64,000 nucleotides of DNA from Bacteroidia bacterium (GCA_030428865.1 JAUIEK010000004.1:62001-126000); one strand, 5' to 3'; counted from the stretch's first letter, positions 17,472-29,260 are shown. Program-made: numbers and translations. Notes: generated from the sequence alone by a model not told the origin.

Positions 17472-19727
17472 TTAAATAATTTTATAGCGCAATCCTACAA
17501 ATGTTCTAATTCCTTGGTTGGAAGCAAAAACATACGCAGGATCAAATGTTAAATTCGGATTTTCAGGATCTAAGTTCTCGTCAAATGGATCAAAAGAGCG
17601 TAAAATACTGTTTGCTGGAGGTGTAAAGTTTAGCAGGTTCTTTACTCCACCAAACAATTCAAAACGTTTAAACTTTTTTGAAAACTGAATATTTTGAATA
17701 CTATACCAAGGAGATTTTGGAGTTCTTGGATCATTATCTCCTAGCAGAGGCAAATCCATAGGCGCATATACATTGCCTGTATAATCAACCTTTAACCCAA
17801 TAGATCTAAAGTTATAGGAAATGTTCCAAGTGCCACTAAAACTTTCTGTTAGTAACTGTCTTTCTTTCTCACCATTTTCTGTAGTAGAAACATCCATTAA
17901 AGTAGCGCCAGCAATTATAGAAAAACCACTAATAAATGTTGCATTTATGTTTAAAGATACGCCTTGAGATACCGCATTTCCTTCTAAATTGCTGTAAATG
18001 ATTTTGCTTGGATCGGTTTCATAATCAGGGATGATCTTATTATCGAAATATGTGTAAAATGCACTTGCATCAATATTGACAATAGTATTACTGCTGGTCA
18101 CAATATTTTTTACGTAGTTAATGTTAGCATTCCAAGAAGTTTCGGGAGACAAATCACCTTCAAATACAACTTCTCGATTACCTGTTAATGCAGCATGATC
18201 TTCTGTGAATACATTGGCAACTCGAAAACCGTTTCCAACACTTATTCTTAAAACATCTGATTTGTCATAAGAATTCCACTTGTAATTAACTCTAGGAGAA
18301 AAGATGCCTCCGTGAATACTGTTGTGATCGTATCGTGCTCCTAAGAGTAATTTATTTTGAGAAGATAAAGAAATTTCGTCTTGTACAAACAAGCCTGGTA
18401 AATGTGTAATTGAAGGTTGATTGTTTTCTCCGTTAGAACTCATAGTTGCAAACGTATTATCATCGTAGTAGGTATATCGATAAGCAAGCCCAAACAAGAC
18501 ATCATGATTTTTTCCAAAGCTAGTATCCCATAAAAACTGACCAAATCCAATGTATTGATCAGCAATGTATGAGGTATTTCCATATACGGAATTTTGATTG
18601 TGCCCATTGGCGCTAAATTGAAAACGTATATTTTCAGTTGTTGGTAGTTGATATGTTCCAAAAGTCTCCCATCTACTTGTGTATATACTTTCGCCATATA
18701 CATCTGTCCCATCTCTGTGTTGTGGCTCCCAGTTCATTTCACCTCCCCATCTATCTTCATAAACATATCGGGCAGCAACAGTAAAAACTTTATTGCTCTT
18801 TCGTTCAAATGAAAATTTATTAAAGATTGAAATTCTATCTTGTAATGTTAAATCTGTAAACCCATCATTATTGTTATCAATCGGATTTTGATAGTTAAAG
18901 TAGTTAATTCCTAGTAAACCTTCAGTTGTGCTACCCAGATTGTATTTAAATCCTAAATCAGTATTTACTTCAAGCCAAGAACTGCCGTATGTTTCAGTAC
19001 TTAAAACAGGAGCTGAGCTTGAGTTTTTGGTAATAATATTAATTACACCACCAACGGCTTCTGAGCCGTACAATGTAGAGGCCGGACCTTTTACAATTTC
19101 AACTCGCTCTATAAGTGATTGAGGAATTCCTGTTAAACCATAAACTGTAGAAAGACCACTAACAATAGGCATTCCATCAATTAAAACAAATGTGTAGGGG
19201 CCTTCTAGTCCGTTAATATGGATATCTCCTGTGTTACAAACACTACAATTTACTTGAGGTCTTATTCCATTTATATTTTGTAAAGATTCGAAGATGGAAG
19301 GAGCAGGATTTTTATTAAAAAAAGTAGGCGAGTAAACTTCTATTGGCACAGGGCTTTCTAATTTTTTAACAGGTTTTAATGTGCCGGAAATAACAACTTC
19401 ATTCAACGTACTTGCATCTTCTTGAATAGTAAAACTTAGTGTAGCAGCTTTTTTTCTTTCAGAAAGTGTAATTGTTTTTACAATGGTTTTAAAACCTAGC
19501 GCTGATACAATTATCTTGTGAGTTCCAAAAGGGACAGTATTTAATTCAAAAACTCCTTTTGAGTTGGTAGAAGTTCCGATTTTAGTTCCGGAAATATAAA
19601 CATCAATGTACTCAATTGGAGTGTTTTCAAATGTAACAATTCCTGTTATTTGACCCGTTTGAGCATTACTTATAAAAGAAAAAAATGCAAAACCGAACAA
19701 CAAGACAAGAGTGTTAATTACTTTCAT
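17472..19727 (-). CDS. TonB-dependent receptor (predicted metal uptake)
   Basis: 751 residues: signal peptide (1-22), a carboxypeptidase-like regulatory beta domain (about 24-110, GQITGIVTFENTPIEYIDVY), a plug (about 125-235, HINGLEGPYTFVLIDG, GPASTLYGSEAVGGVINII) and a 22-strand barrel ending in YKII. The plug contains the NCSVCNTGDI segment, a CxxC-like pair seen in a receptor subgroup. The divergent neighbours are a DtxR-type metal regulator and a ZIP transporter, and a palindrome lies between the promoters. Import of a metal or metal complex under metal control is therefore inferred; the metal is not identified. Confidence 0.88.
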   Translation of the reverse strand: MKVINTLVLLFGFAFFSFISNAQTGQITGIVTFENTPIEYIDVYISGTKIGTSTNSKGVFELNTVPFGTHKIIVSALGFKTIVKTITLSERKKAATLSFTIQEDASTLNEVVISGTLKPVKKLESPVPIEVYSPTFFNKNPAPSIFESLQNINGIRPQVNCSVCNTGDIHINGLEGPYTFVLIDGMPIVSGLSTVYGLTGIPQSLIERVEIVKGPASTLYGSEAVGGVINIITKNSSSAPVLSTETYGSSWLEVNTDLGFKYNLGSTTEGLLGINYFNYQNPIDNNNDGFTDLTLQDRISIFNKFSFERKSNKVFTVAARYVYEDRWGGEMNWEPQHRDGTDVYGESIYTSRWETFGTYQLPTTENIRFQFSANGHNQNSVYGNTSYIADQYIGFGQFLWDTSFGKNHDVLFGLAYRYTYYDDNTFATMSSNGENNQPSITHLPGLFVQDEISLSSQNKLLLGARYDHNSIHGGIFSPRVNYKWNSYDKSDVLRISVGNGFRVANVFTEDHAALTGNREVVFEGDLSPETSWNANINYVKNIVTSSNTIVNIDASAFYTYFDNKIIPDYETDPSKIIYSNLEGNAVSQGVSLNINATFISGFSIIAGATLMDVSTTENGEKERQLLTESFSGTWNISYNFRSIGLKVDYTGNVYAPMDLPLLGDNDPRTPKSPWYSIQNIQFSKKFKRFELFGGVKNLLNFTPPANSILRSFDPFDENLDPENPNLTFDPAYVFASNQGIRTFVGLRYKII

Positions 19728-19743
19728 TTAAAATTATTTTTCG

Positions 19744-19751
19744 CAAAGGTA
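19744..19751 (-). promoter_or_regulatory. -7 promoter box of TonB receptor gene
   Basis: Exact minus-strand TACCTTTG, 16 bases before the ATG. The DtxR-like palindrome at 19760-19777 lies just upstream, within the expected polymerase footprint. Confidence 0.55.
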
Positions 19752-19759
19752 ATAATTAA

Positions 19760-19777
19760 TTTTAGTCTTGTCTAAAA
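19760..19777. promoter_or_regulatory. Candidate DtxR-family operator
   Basis: A perfect 6-bp inverted repeat TTTTAG-N6-CTAAAA (18 bp in total) lies between the divergent -7 boxes of the TonB receptor and the DtxR-type regulator. DtxR/MntR-family proteins bind such TTTAG/CTAAA palindromes. Its location would let metal-loaded regulator repress the receptor and its own operon. Confidence 0.5.
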
Positions 19778-19802
19778 AAATATTTTAATTCATTTAAAAA
19801 TG

Positions 19803-19810
19803 TATATTTG
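19803..19810 (+). promoter_or_regulatory. -7 promoter box of DtxR-type regulator gene
   Basis: Exact TATATTTG, 10 bases before the ATG at 19821. It lies within the longer frame that begins at 19800, so that earlier ATG is probably not used. Confidence 0.55.
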
Positions 19811-19820
19811 CCAAAAAAAT

Positions 19821-20474
19821 ATGTTTACACTTTCTGAGGAAAACTATTTAAAAGCAATTTTTCACTTGGCGACAGACTCCAAGAAAGGAGTTAGTACCAA
19901 TGCAATTGCTGAAAAGTTAAATACAAAAGCATCCTCAGTTACGGATATGATTCAAAAGTTAGCTGATAAAAAAGTGTTGGTATATCAAAAATATCAAGGG
20001 GTTGAGTTAACTGAATTAGGTAGAAAAACGGCGGCTAATATTATTAGAAAACATCGGTTATGGGAAGTTTTTTTAGTAGAAAAACTCAATTTTTCTTGGG
20101 ATGAAGTACATGATGTTGCAGAGCAACTAGAGCATATAAAATCTCCTAAATTAATTAATGAATTAGATGCTTTTTTAAACTACCCTAAGAAAGATCCTCA
20201 TGGAGATCCTATTCCAGATAAAAATGGAAATATTCAGGTGGTAGAAAAACGGTTACTTCATCACTTAAAAGAGGGAGAATTGGGTGTTTGTATCGGGGTA
20301 AACGATTCATCTTCTAACTTTTTAAAATTCTTAGATAAAAACAATATTGCTTTAGGAAAACAAATAAGAGTTTTAGAAAAAGAACCTTTTGATGATTCTT
20401 TAATTGTAGAAGTGGAAGGGAAAAAAATTTCGATATCTCATAAAATTGCAAATAACTTATACATAGAAAAATAA
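19821..20474 (+). CDS. DtxR/MntR-family metal-dependent transcriptional regulator
   Basis: 217 residues from the ATG at 19821. An N-terminal winged helix (SEENYLKAIFHLA, GVSTNAIAEKLNTKASSVTDM, YQGVELTELG) is followed by a dimerisation domain with metal-ligand candidates (KHRLWEVFLVEKL, EVHDVAEQLEHI). A C-terminal FeoA/SH3-like domain covers about 150-217 (LGKQIRVLEKEPF). The family represses metal-uptake genes when bound to Fe(II) or Mn(II). It overlaps the ZIP gene by one base, so the two are coupled. The candidate operator upstream predicts autoregulation plus control of the divergent receptor. Confidence 0.9.
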   Translation: MFTLSEENYLKAIFHLATDSKKGVSTNAIAEKLNTKASSVTDMIQKLADKKVLVYQKYQGVELTELGRKTAANIIRKHRLWEVFLVEKLNFSWDEVHDVAEQLEHIKSPKLINELDAFLNYPKKDPHGDPIPDKNGNIQVVEKRLLHHLKEGELGVCIGVNDSSSNFLKFLDKNNIALGKQIRVLEKEPFDDSLIVEVEGKKISISHKIANNLYIEK

Positions 20475-21310
20475 TGAGTCTATTTAATCAACTGGTTGAG
20501 TTTAGTAAAGAGCACCCTATTCAAGCAGCTTTTTATGCATCAATATTTACTTGGGGTTTAACAGCATTAGGAGCAGGGTTAGTTTTTTTCTTTAAAAAAA
20601 TGAATAGAGCTGTGCTAGATGGAATGTTGGGTTTTACAGGTGGTGTTATGGTAGCAGCTAGTTTTTGGAGTTTATTATCTCCTGCAATAGATAACAGTCC
20701 TGGAGAAGGTTTTGTAAAAGTGATTCCTTCAGTTATTGGATTTTCTTTGGGAGCTCTTGCTCTTTTTGGAATGGATAAATGGCTTCCTCACTTGCATATC
20801 AATTTTAAAGAATCTGAAGCAGAAGGAGTTAAAACAAATTGGCACAGAACAACTTTATTGGTATTGGCTATCACGCTACACAATATTCCAGAAGGATTGG
20901 CAGTTGGTGTTTTATTTGGTGCTGCTTCTACTATGGTAGGAATTGAGCAAACAGAAATGATTATTGCAGCTATTTCACTTGCGATTGGAATTGGAATTCA
21001 GAATTTTCCAGAAGGATTCGCAGTTGCAATGCCATTGCGAAGACAAGGAGTAAGCCGATTGAAAAGTTTTTGGTATGGTCAACTCTCTGCAATAGTAGAA
21101 CCGATTGCTGCAGTTTTTGGAGCTTTGGCAGTTTCTTTCTTTACTCCCATTTTACCGTATGCGTTGGCATTTGCTGCTGGAGCAATGATCTTTGTAGTTG
21201 TAGAAGAAGTAATACCTGAAACTCAGCGAGACAAATACACAGATGTAGCTACACTTGGTTTTATTGGCGGCTTTATTGTAATGATGAGCCTAGATGTTGG
21301 GTTAGGATAA
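20474..21310 (+). CDS. ZIP-family metal transporter (GufA type)
   Basis: 278 residues with about eight hydrophobic segments. Helix 4 has HNIPEGLAVGV (His136) and helix 5 has QNFPEGFAVAMPLRRQG (Gln176). The Gln in place of the second His is the GufA-subfamily pattern rather than ZupT. These proteins move Zn, Mn or Fe across the inner membrane. It is co-transcribed with the DtxR-type regulator (one-base overlap), which makes it a likely target of that regulator. The metal cannot be told from sequence. Confidence 0.9.
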   Translation: MSLFNQLVEFSKEHPIQAAFYASIFTWGLTALGAGLVFFFKKMNRAVLDGMLGFTGGVMVAASFWSLLSPAIDNSPGEGFVKVIPSVIGFSLGALALFGMDKWLPHLHINFKESEAEGVKTNWHRTTLLVLAITLHNIPEGLAVGVLFGAASTMVGIEQTEMIIAAISLAIGIGIQNFPEGFAVAMPLRRQGVSRLKSFWYGQLSAIVEPIAAVFGALAVSFFTPILPYALAFAAGAMIFVVVEEVIPETQRDKYTDVATLGFIGGFIVMMSLDVGLG

Positions 21311-21370
21311 GCGTAAAATTATAAAAGCTAAATTCCTAGTCTTTTTGTAATTTGCAGTAAAACTTTTGCA

Positions 21371-24300
21371 TTGCAATTAGCTTCAACTTTTCAAGTCTAT
21401 AACGCCTCAGCAGGAAGTGGAAAAACTTTTACGCTTGTAAAAGAATATCTTAAAATTCTATTGGAAAGTAGTGATGCTTTTCGTTTCCAAACAATTTTAG
21501 CCATTACGTTTACCAATAAGGCTGCCGCAGAGATGAAAGATCGTGTAATAAAGAATCTCAAACTTTTTTCTGAAGGTGAAAAGAATGATTTGTATGATCA
21601 AATTCAGCAAGATTTACAGTTAGATTCAGATGTGCTTTCTCTAAGAAGTAAGAATGTGCTAGATGCTATTCTTCAAAACTATACTGCTTTTTCTATTACA
21701 ACAATTGATAGCTTTACACATAAGATTATCAAGAGTTTTGCTTTTGATTTAGGATTGAATCAGAATTTTGAAGTTGAATTAGATGCAGCAGAATTGTTAG
21801 AGCAAGCTATTGATGCGCTAATTTCAAAAATAGGATCAAACAAAGAAGTAACAAATGTTTTAGTTCAATATTCATTAGATAAAATAGAAGATGATAAATC
21901 TTGGGATGTTACAAGAGACTTGTTGGAATTTGCTAAGATTTTACTACGAGAAGAAGATGCTCAAAAATTCAAAAAAATAGCAGATAAAAATCTATCTGAT
22001 TTTGAATTGCTTCAAAAAAAGCTAAGAAAAGAGAATCAAACAGTTGCCCAAAAATTCTATGAAATAGGTAAAAAAGGTCTAGAGTTAATAGAATCGTTGG
22101 GATTAGAACATGCTGATTTTTCGTATCGTGATTTACCAAATCTATTCGATAAGTTATTAAACTATGAGGTTTCGACTCAAAAGAATACATTAAATTTTTA
22201 TGGAAGATTGAATGAAAACATTGAAGAAGAAAAAGATTTGTATCCTAAAAAATCTTCTGAAAAAGCAAAACAATCCATAGAAACCCATAAGCAAGATTTT
22301 TATGATTTGTATTATGAATCTAAGATGCTTTTTGAGCAATATGATGGAATATATAAACTCAACTCACTGTTCTTAAAAAGTATTATTCCGCTGGCCGTTT
22401 TAACTTATATTAATGAAGAACTAACTCAGATAAAAAACAACAATAATGTTCGGTTAATTTCTGAGTTTAACGAACTGATTTCTGAGGGTATTCAAGAACA
22501 ACCAGCACCATTTATTTATGAAAGAATTGGCCAAAAATACCGCCATTTTTTTATTGATGAAATGCAAGATACTTCATTATTGCAATGGCAGAATTTGGTT
22601 CCACTTTTACATAATACGTTGTCTCAAAAAGATACAAGTCTGATGTTAGTGGGAGATGCTAAACAATCTATTTATCGCTGGCGAGGAGGAAAAGCAGAAC
22701 AATTTATTGGTTTAGGTACAGAAAATGATACAGAAAACCCATTTACTATTCCAAAAACAGTAAAAACGCTAGAAACAAATTACAGAAGCTTATCTGAAAT
22801 AGTAACATTTAACAATGAGTTTTTTCTTCACGCATCAGAGTTTTTGAATAACTCATCTTATAGAGAATTATTTAAAAATAAATCTCACCAAAACACAAAC
22901 TCAAAAACGGGTGGTTTTGTGTCCATAGATTTTTTATCAAAAGAGGAAGACAAAGAAATAGAGAATGAAAAATTCGCAAAAAAAACTTTAGAGCTCATAG
23001 AGGATTTATCGACTCAGTTTTCTTTAGGCGAAATATGTATTCTGGTTCGTAAAAAAAATGAAGGAGAAATCATCGCGAATTATCTATCTGAGAACGATAT
23101 TCCAATTGTTTCTTCAGAAACGCTTTTGCTAAAAAATAGTAAAAAAGTATTGTTTTTAATTTCATTGCTAGAATATGTAGAGCATAAATCGGATGATGCT
23201 AAATTTAGCTTACTCTACTTTTTACATGATCATTTGAAGCTAGATGAGAATGTTTCTTCCTTTTTCTTGTCTTTTTCAAAAAGTGCTGCAGAAGGTTTCT
23301 GGAGTGAGTTACAAAAATTTTCAATTGACTTTAACTTACAGAAATTTTTAACACTTTCTCTGTATGAAAAAATGGAATATGCAATTAGACAATTTCGTTT
23401 ATTAGAAAAATCAGACGCGTACGTTCAATTTTTTCTAGATGAATTACTGCGTTTTCAACAAAAAGAAATGGGAATTCAAGATGCGCTAGATTACTGGGGA
23501 AAAAAGAAAGATTCATTAAGCATTGTTAGTCCAGATCGTTCAGATGCTGTTCAAATTATGACTATTCATAAGTCCAAAGGATTGGAATTTCCTGTGGTTA
23601 TTTTTCCAGGAGATTTGGATGTATATCAACAAATCCAACCAAAAATATGGATTGATAAAAAAATAGAAAATTTTGATGATTTCTTAATTCCTTATCAGAA
23701 AACACTTTCCGGAGGAGGTGCTCATGCAAAAAAACTATATGACACAAAACAGCATGAACTAGAATTAGATGCAATAAACTTATTATATGTAGCATTAACC
23801 AGAGCCAAAGAGCAATTATTTGTGGTTACAAATAAACAGGATAAAAAAATAAAAGAAATCAGATATTCTTCTCAATTCTTTGTTTCTTTTCTTAAGCAGA
23901 AAGAATCGTATGAAGAAGATAAGCTGCACTATTCATTTGGGACCTCAGAACGAAAACAGAAGGAAAAGTTGCAAGAACAATCCTTTGGAGAAACTCAAAA
24001 TGAATTTATTTCTGTGTCTAGAGAATCTCATCAAATAGAATTATTAGCAAGCGCTTCTAAATTATGGGGAACAATTCAAGAAGAAGCTATACAATATGGT
24101 AACTATATTCACCAGCTGATGTCGAAAATTCTATACAAAGAAGATGTAGAGAAAGTGATTCAGTCACAAATTGAAAAAGGACTATTATCAAACTCAGCGA
24201 CAGAAAAAGTTAGAAAAATACTTCAGTCTATTGTAACTCACAAAAAGTTACAAGAATATTTTATGAAAGGTCAGAAGATTTTTAATGAGCGTAGCCTAAT

Positions 24301-24508
24301 TGATAAAGATGGTCAAGTGTTTGTTCCAGACAGACTTGTTTTTAAACAAGAACAAGTTGCTATTATTGACTATAAAACAGGAGCGTTTAATGAAAGTCAT
24401 AAACAGCAACTCCTAAAGTATGAGCGTGTCTTAAATAGTATGGGGTTTGTTCACTGCTCTAAAATATTAGTTTATATAGATGAAACCATATCAGTAGTCA
24501 AATTTTAA
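21371..24508 (+). CDS. UvrD/RecB-family helicase-nuclease (AddA-like)
   Basis: 1,045 residues from a TTG start. The superfamily 1 helicase motifs are [10 protein letters not shown] (Walker A), [11 protein letters not shown] (Ia), FIDEMQD (Walker B), [14 protein letters not shown] (III), [13 protein letters not shown] (V) and [14 protein letters not shown] (VI). The C-terminus has a PD-(D/E)XK nuclease pattern ([26 protein letters not shown]). Together these indicate a double-strand-break processing enzyme of the RecB/AddA group. The usual AddB-type partner is not next to it; the neighbours are the ZIP and kbl genes. Confidence 0.9.
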   Translation: MQLASTFQVYNASAGSGKTFTLVKEYLKILLESSDAFRFQTILAITFTNKAAAEMKDRVIKNLKLFSEGEKNDLYDQIQQDLQLDSDVLSLRSKNVLDAILQNYTAFSITTIDSFTHKIIKSFAFDLGLNQNFEVELDAAELLEQAIDALISKIGSNKEVTNVLVQYSLDKIEDDKSWDVTRDLLEFAKILLREEDAQKFKKIADKNLSDFELLQKKLRKENQTVAQKFYEIGKKGLELIESLGLEHADFSYRDLPNLFDKLLNYEVSTQKNTLNFYGRLNENIEEEKDLYPKKSSEKAKQSIETHKQDFYDLYYESKMLFEQYDGIYKLNSLFLKSIIPLAVLTYINEELTQIKNNNNVRLISEFNELISEGIQEQPAPFIYERIGQKYRHFFIDEMQDTSLLQWQNLVPLLHNTLSQKDTSLMLVGDAKQSIYRWRGGKAEQFIGLGTENDTENPFTIPKTVKTLETNYRSLSEIVTFNNEFFLHASEFLNNSSYRELFKNKSHQNTNSKTGGFVSIDFLSKEEDKEIENEKFAKKTLELIEDLSTQFSLGEICILVRKKNEGEIIANYLSENDIPIVSSETLLLKNSKKVLFLISLLEYVEHKSDDAKFSLLYFLHDHLKLDENVSSFFLSFSKSAAEGFWSELQKFSIDFNLQKFLTLSLYEKMEYAIRQFRLLEKSDAYVQFFLDELLRFQQKEMGIQDALDYWGKKKDSLSIVSPDRSDAVQIMTIHKSKGLEFPVVIFPGDLDVYQQIQPKIWIDKKIENFDDFLIPYQKTLSGGGAHAKKLYDTKQHELELDAINLLYVALTRAKEQLFVVTNKQDKKIKEIRYSSQFFVSFLKQKESYEEDKLHYSFGTSERKQKEKLQEQSFGETQNEFISVSRESHQIELLASASKLWGTIQEEAIQYGNYIHQLMSKILYKEDVEKVIQSQIEKGLLSNSATEKVRKILQSIVTHKKLQEYFMKGQKIFNERSLIDKDGQVFVPDRLVFKQEQVAIIDYKTGAFNESHKQQLLKYERVLNSMGFVHCSKILVYIDETISVVKF

Positions 24509-24540
24509 AGTATTTTTACCCTTTTGAAAAACAAGATAAA

Positions 24541-25737
24541 ATGTACGGATCAATCAAAGAACATTTAAAGAAAGAAATAGAAGAAATTAAAGAAGCAGGA
24601 TTGTATAAATCTGAAAGAATAATTACTACACCTCAAGATGCTGTTATTAAAACTTCTTCAGGTCAGGAAGTGATCAATTTTTGTGCTAATAATTACTTAG
24701 GGCTTTCCAATCATCCAGAGGTAATTCAGGCGGCCAAAGATGCTATGGATACTCATGGTTTTGGAATGTCTTCTGTGCGATTTATTTGTGGTACTCAAGA
24801 TATTCACAAACAATTAGAAGCTAAGATAGCGGAGTTTTACCAAACAGAAGATACAATTCTGTATGCCGCTGCTTTCGACGCTAATGGAGGTGTTTTTGAA
24901 CCACTGCTTACAAAAGAAGATGCCATTATTTCAGATAGTTTAAATCATGCGTCAATTATTGATGGGGTTAGGTTGTGTAAAGCTGCAAGATACCGTTATC
25001 AGAATAACGATATGCAAGATTTGGAAGATAGATTAATTGAGGCTAATAAGAATAACCATCGCTTTAAAATTATAGTCACAGACGGTGTGTTTTCTATGGA
25101 TGGTATTGTGGCTAAACTAGATGAAATATGTAACCTAGCAGAAAAATATGATGCATTGGTTATGGTAGATGAGTGTCATGCAGCAGGTTTCATTGGAGAA
25201 ACAGGAAGAGGGACTTTGGAATTAAAAAAAGTGATGGGAAGAGTAGACATTGTTACGGGGACATTAGGAAAAGCGTTGGGTGGTGCCATGGGAGGTTATA
25301 CCACAGGTAAAAAAGAAATCATAGAAATATTGAGACAACGATCGAGACCCTACTTATTTTCCAATTCGTTAGCACCTGCAATTGTAGGAGCATCGTTAAA
25401 AGTTTTTGAATTGTTATCTGAGGATACAACTTTAAGAGATAAGTTAGAGTGGAATACTAACTATTTTAGAACTGAAATGGAAAAAGCAGGTTTTGATTTG
25501 GTTGGTGCAGATGCAGCTATTGTTCCAGTTATGCTATATGATGCTAAGCTCTCTCAAGTAATGGCAGATAAACTTCTAGAAGAAGGAATTTATGTAATAG
25601 GGTTTTTCTATCCTGTTGTGCCTAAGGAGAAAGCGAGAATACGAGTGCAATTATCTGCAGCACATACAAAAGAGCACCTTGACAAGGCGATAAAATCTTT
25701 TGTTTTAGTAGGAAAAGAATTGGGTGTTATTGCCTAA
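24541..25737 (+). CDS. kbl: Glycine C-acetyltransferase (2-amino-3-ketobutyrate CoA ligase)
   Basis: 398 residues, the standard length. PLP enzyme of the alpha-oxoamine synthase family; the PLP lysine is Lys244 in GTLGKALGG, with [11 protein letters not shown] and [15 protein letters not shown] as further signatures. It cleaves 2-amino-3-ketobutyrate with CoA to glycine and acetyl-CoA, the second step of threonine breakdown. Threonine dehydrogenase (tdh) is not adjacent. No convincing promoter lies in the 32-base gap after the helicase gene, so read-through from that gene is possible. Confidence 0.95.
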   Translation: MYGSIKEHLKKEIEEIKEAGLYKSERIITTPQDAVIKTSSGQEVINFCANNYLGLSNHPEVIQAAKDAMDTHGFGMSSVRFICGTQDIHKQLEAKIAEFYQTEDTILYAAAFDANGGVFEPLLTKEDAIISDSLNHASIIDGVRLCKAARYRYQNNDMQDLEDRLIEANKNNHRFKIIVTDGVFSMDGIVAKLDEICNLAEKYDALVMVDECHAAGFIGETGRGTLELKKVMGRVDIVTGTLGKALGGAMGGYTTGKKEIIEILRQRSRPYLFSNSLAPAIVGASLKVFELLSEDTTLRDKLEWNTNYFRTEMEKAGFDLVGADAAIVPVMLYDAKLSQVMADKLLEEGIYVIGFFYPVVPKEKARIRVQLSAAHTKEHLDKAIKSFVLVGKELGVIA

Positions 25738-25773
25738 ATAACGAGTACTTAATTAAGATTTTTGATTATTTTT

Positions 25774-25803
25774 TTGTTTATTTGTTATAACAAAGTACAT
25801 TTG
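25774..25803 (+). promoter_or_regulatory. Promoter of OmpA-family gene
   Basis: TTG (25774-25776) within a T-run, a 19-base spacer and TACATTTG (25796-25803), all matching the flavobacterial consensus. The ATG follows 41 bases later. Confidence 0.75.
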
Positions 25804-25844
25804 TCGTATATATAGTAAAGAACTTTTAATTTAAATTTAAAATA

Positions 25845-27212
25845 ATGAAACAATTAAAATTAGCTGTGGTAGCTTTGCTTACATTAGTAGCAGTTAGTAA
25901 CGTAACCGCTCAGGATTCCAATAATCCATGGGCTGTTAGTTTTGGTACAAATGCGGTAGATTTTAGAATTCCTGATGGATTTGGAGATATTACCAAAGAT
26001 TATTTCGGAACAAGTGATTGGAATATCATTCCAATGGTTTCAAGAATTTCTGCAGAAAAATATATTAAAGATGGGTTTACTTTGCAGTTTGCTGGGTCCT
26101 TAAGTGATATAGAGACATTTAGTACTGAGAATGATACAGATGCTTTATATTGGAGCTTAGACTTGAATGCTAAGTACGACTTAAATAATTTGTTTGGAGA
26201 CACTGACTGGTTTGATCCTTTTGTTTCATTAGGTGGTGGTTATGCTTCTCTTGATGGTACAGGAGAAATGACCCTAAATATTGGTTATGGTTTCAACCTT
26301 TGGTTTAATGACAATATGGGTGTTGTATTCCAGTCTATGGCTAAGAAAGAATTTGCTGATAAAGTTCAAGATCATTTCCAACATTCTCTAGGGTTAGTAA
26401 TCCGTTTTGGAGGAAAAGACACTGATGGAGATGGTGTATATGATAAAGATGATGCATGTCCAGAGACAGCAGGGTTAAAAGAATTTAATGGTTGTCCAGA
26501 TGCAGATGGAGACGGCGTTAAAGATTCTGATGATGCATGTCCTAATACAGCTGGTTTAGCTTCTTTAAACGGTTGTCCAGATGCGGATGGAGACGGTATT
26601 GCTGACAAAGACGATATGTGTCCAAATGCAAAAGGAACAAAAGCAAACAAAGGTTGTCCAGATACAGATGGAGATGGAGTAATAGATAAAAACGATAAAT
26701 GTGTAAATGTTGCTGGTCCTTCCGCAAACAATGGATGTCCTTGGCCAGATACAGACGGAGATGGAGTTTTAGACAAAGATGATAAATGTCCTAATGAAGT
26801 AGGTCCTGCTTCTAACAATGGATGTAAAAAAGAAGTTATTTCTGTAGTAGCGCAAAAGAAATTAGGTGAGTATGCAAAAACTATCTTATTTAATTCAGGG
26901 AAGTCTACTTTTAGACCTGGCGTTTCTCAAAAATTAGATGAAGTTGTAACAATTATGAAAGAATTCTCAAGAGCAGAGTTCGTAATTGAAGGTCATACGG
27001 ATAGCGTAGGAAGAGCTTCTAGTAATAAAACATTATCAACTGCAAGAGCAAAAGCGGTATTAGATTACTTAATTTCTAAAGGAATTGATGCTTCTAGATT
27101 AGAGTCTAAAGGTTATGGAGAAGAGCGTCCAATCGAAAGTAATTCAACTAGTACTGGTAGAGCAATAAATAGAAGGGTTGAGATATTAGTTACGAATCAA
27201 GAAAAGCAGTAA
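25845..27212 (+). CDS. OmpA-family outer-membrane protein with thrombospondin type 3 repeats
   Basis: 455 residues: signal peptide (1-22, ending VTAQ), an N-terminal beta-barrel (about 25-185), five calcium-binding thrombospondin-3 repeats (192-327) and a C-terminal OmpA peptidoglycan-binding domain (about 335-455) with [15 protein letters not shown] and [13 protein letters not shown]. This is the abundant flavobacterial porin-like protein that links the outer membrane to peptidoglycan (related to P60/OprF-type). Its strong promoter and perfect terminator suit high expression. Confidence 0.92.
   Translation: MKQLKLAVVALLTLVAVSNVTAQDSNNPWAVSFGTNAVDFRIPDGFGDITKDYFGTSDWNIIPMVSRISAEKYIKDGFTLQFAGSLSDIETFSTENDTDALYWSLDLNAKYDLNNLFGDTDWFDPFVSLGGGYASLDGTGEMTLNIGYGFNLWFNDNMGVVFQSMAKKEFADKVQDHFQHSLGLVIRFGGKDTDGDGVYDKDDACPETAGLKEFNGCPDADGDGVKDSDDACPNTAGLASLNGCPDADGDGIADKDDMCPNAKGTKANKGCPDTDGDGVIDKNDKCVNVAGPSANNGCPWPDTDGDGVLDKDDKCPNEVGPASNNGCKKEVISVVAQKKLGEYAKTILFNSGKSTFRPGVSQKLDEVVTIMKEFSRAEFVIEGHTDSVGRASSNKTLSTARAKAVLDYLISKGIDASRLESKGYGEERPIESNSTSTGRAINRRVEILVTNQEKQ
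26418..26825 (+). repeat. Five tandem thrombospondin type 3 coding repeats
   Basis: Five in-frame units of about 26-29 codons, each DxDGDG..D.DD.C(P/V)N..G....N-GC(P). Aspartates at fixed spacing form calcium sites and the cysteines are regular. The DNA repeat follows from the protein repeat and is not a CRISPR array or mobile repeat. Confidence 0.85.
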
Positions 27213-27265
27213 GCTTATATAGCGAACTAAAACATACATTAACTCTAGGATTAATAGAGATATTT

Positions 27266-27298
27266 AAAAAGACCTTGTTTAAACAAGGTCTTTTTTTA
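27266..27298 (+). terminator. Rho-independent terminator of OmpA-family gene
   Basis: A 12-bp perfect stem (AAAAAGACCTTG with CAAGGTCTTTTT) around TTTAAA, then T's. It insulates the abundant OmpA-family gene from atpD. Confidence 0.9.
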
Positions 27299-27331
27299 TT
27301 TTAAAAGCTTTTCATTTTCAGTGAAATAAAT

Positions 27332-27339
27332 TACCTTTG
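27332..27339 (+). promoter_or_regulatory. -7 promoter box of atpD
   Basis: Exact TACCTTTG, 60 bases before the atpD ATG. The -33 position reads TTC rather than TTG. Confidence 0.5.
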
Positions 27340-27378
27340 CCCCCGAAAATGACGCAGGGCGTGTCATCTACATCTTAA

Positions 27379-28911
<1,533 letters not shown>

Positions 28912-28921
28912 AAAGAAGATT

Positions 28922-29194
28922 ATGTATTTAGAAATTGTATCTCCAGAAGCGGTTTTATTTTCATCAGAAGTAGACTCTATTTATGTGCCAGGTGTTAATG
29001 GAAGTTTTCAAATGTTAAACAACCACGCGCCGATTGTTTCTGTTTTAACTTCAGGAACAGTAGAGGTGCAAGCGTCAGGAAGCATAAAAAAAGTTAGTAA
29101 TAAAATGATTGCTAATGGTACTAATTATTCTTTAGAAATTACTTCGGGAACTATTGAGCTGAAAGACAACAAAGCAATTATTTTAGTTGATTAG
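28922..29194 (+). CDS. atpC: ATP synthase F1 epsilon subunit (short form)
   Basis: 90 residues, only the N-terminal beta-sandwich (LEIVSPEAVLFSSEVDSIYVPG, NNHAPIVSVLTSGTVEV). The C-terminal helical hairpin found in about 135-residue homologues is missing, so the epsilon-type inhibition that hairpin gives should be absent. The frame ends cleanly and the stop is followed by a terminator, so this is a natural short form rather than a truncation. It lies 10 bases after atpD on the same mRNA. Confidence 0.95.
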   Translation: MYLEIVSPEAVLFSSEVDSIYVPGVNGSFQMLNNHAPIVSVLTSGTVEVQASGSIKKVSNKMIANGTNYSLEITSGTIELKDNKAIILVD

Positions 29195-29228
29195 TTAAGA
29201 AACTATTTTTTTAAAATAATGATATATA

Positions 29229-29260
29229 AAAAAAACCACTGAATTTTCAGTGGTTTTTTT
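29229..29260. terminator. Bidirectional Rho-independent terminator
   Basis: A 15-bp perfect stem with A-run and T-run (AAAACCACTGAA with TTCAGTGGTTTT) centred on TT, between the convergent atpC and DUF5689 genes. A/T tails on both sides suit both directions. Confidence 0.88.

Noticed and set aside
26372..26818. 148-residue open frame on the minus strand across the thrombospondin-3 repeats
   Set aside because: Open because of the repetitive composition of the OmpA-family gene; low-complexity product, no start signals, fully inside a solid coding gene on the other strand.
26418..26825. Regular DNA repeats resembling a CRISPR array
   Set aside because: The units are in-frame protein repeats (DGDG calcium sites) with diverged sequence; no conserved repeat-spacer pattern.
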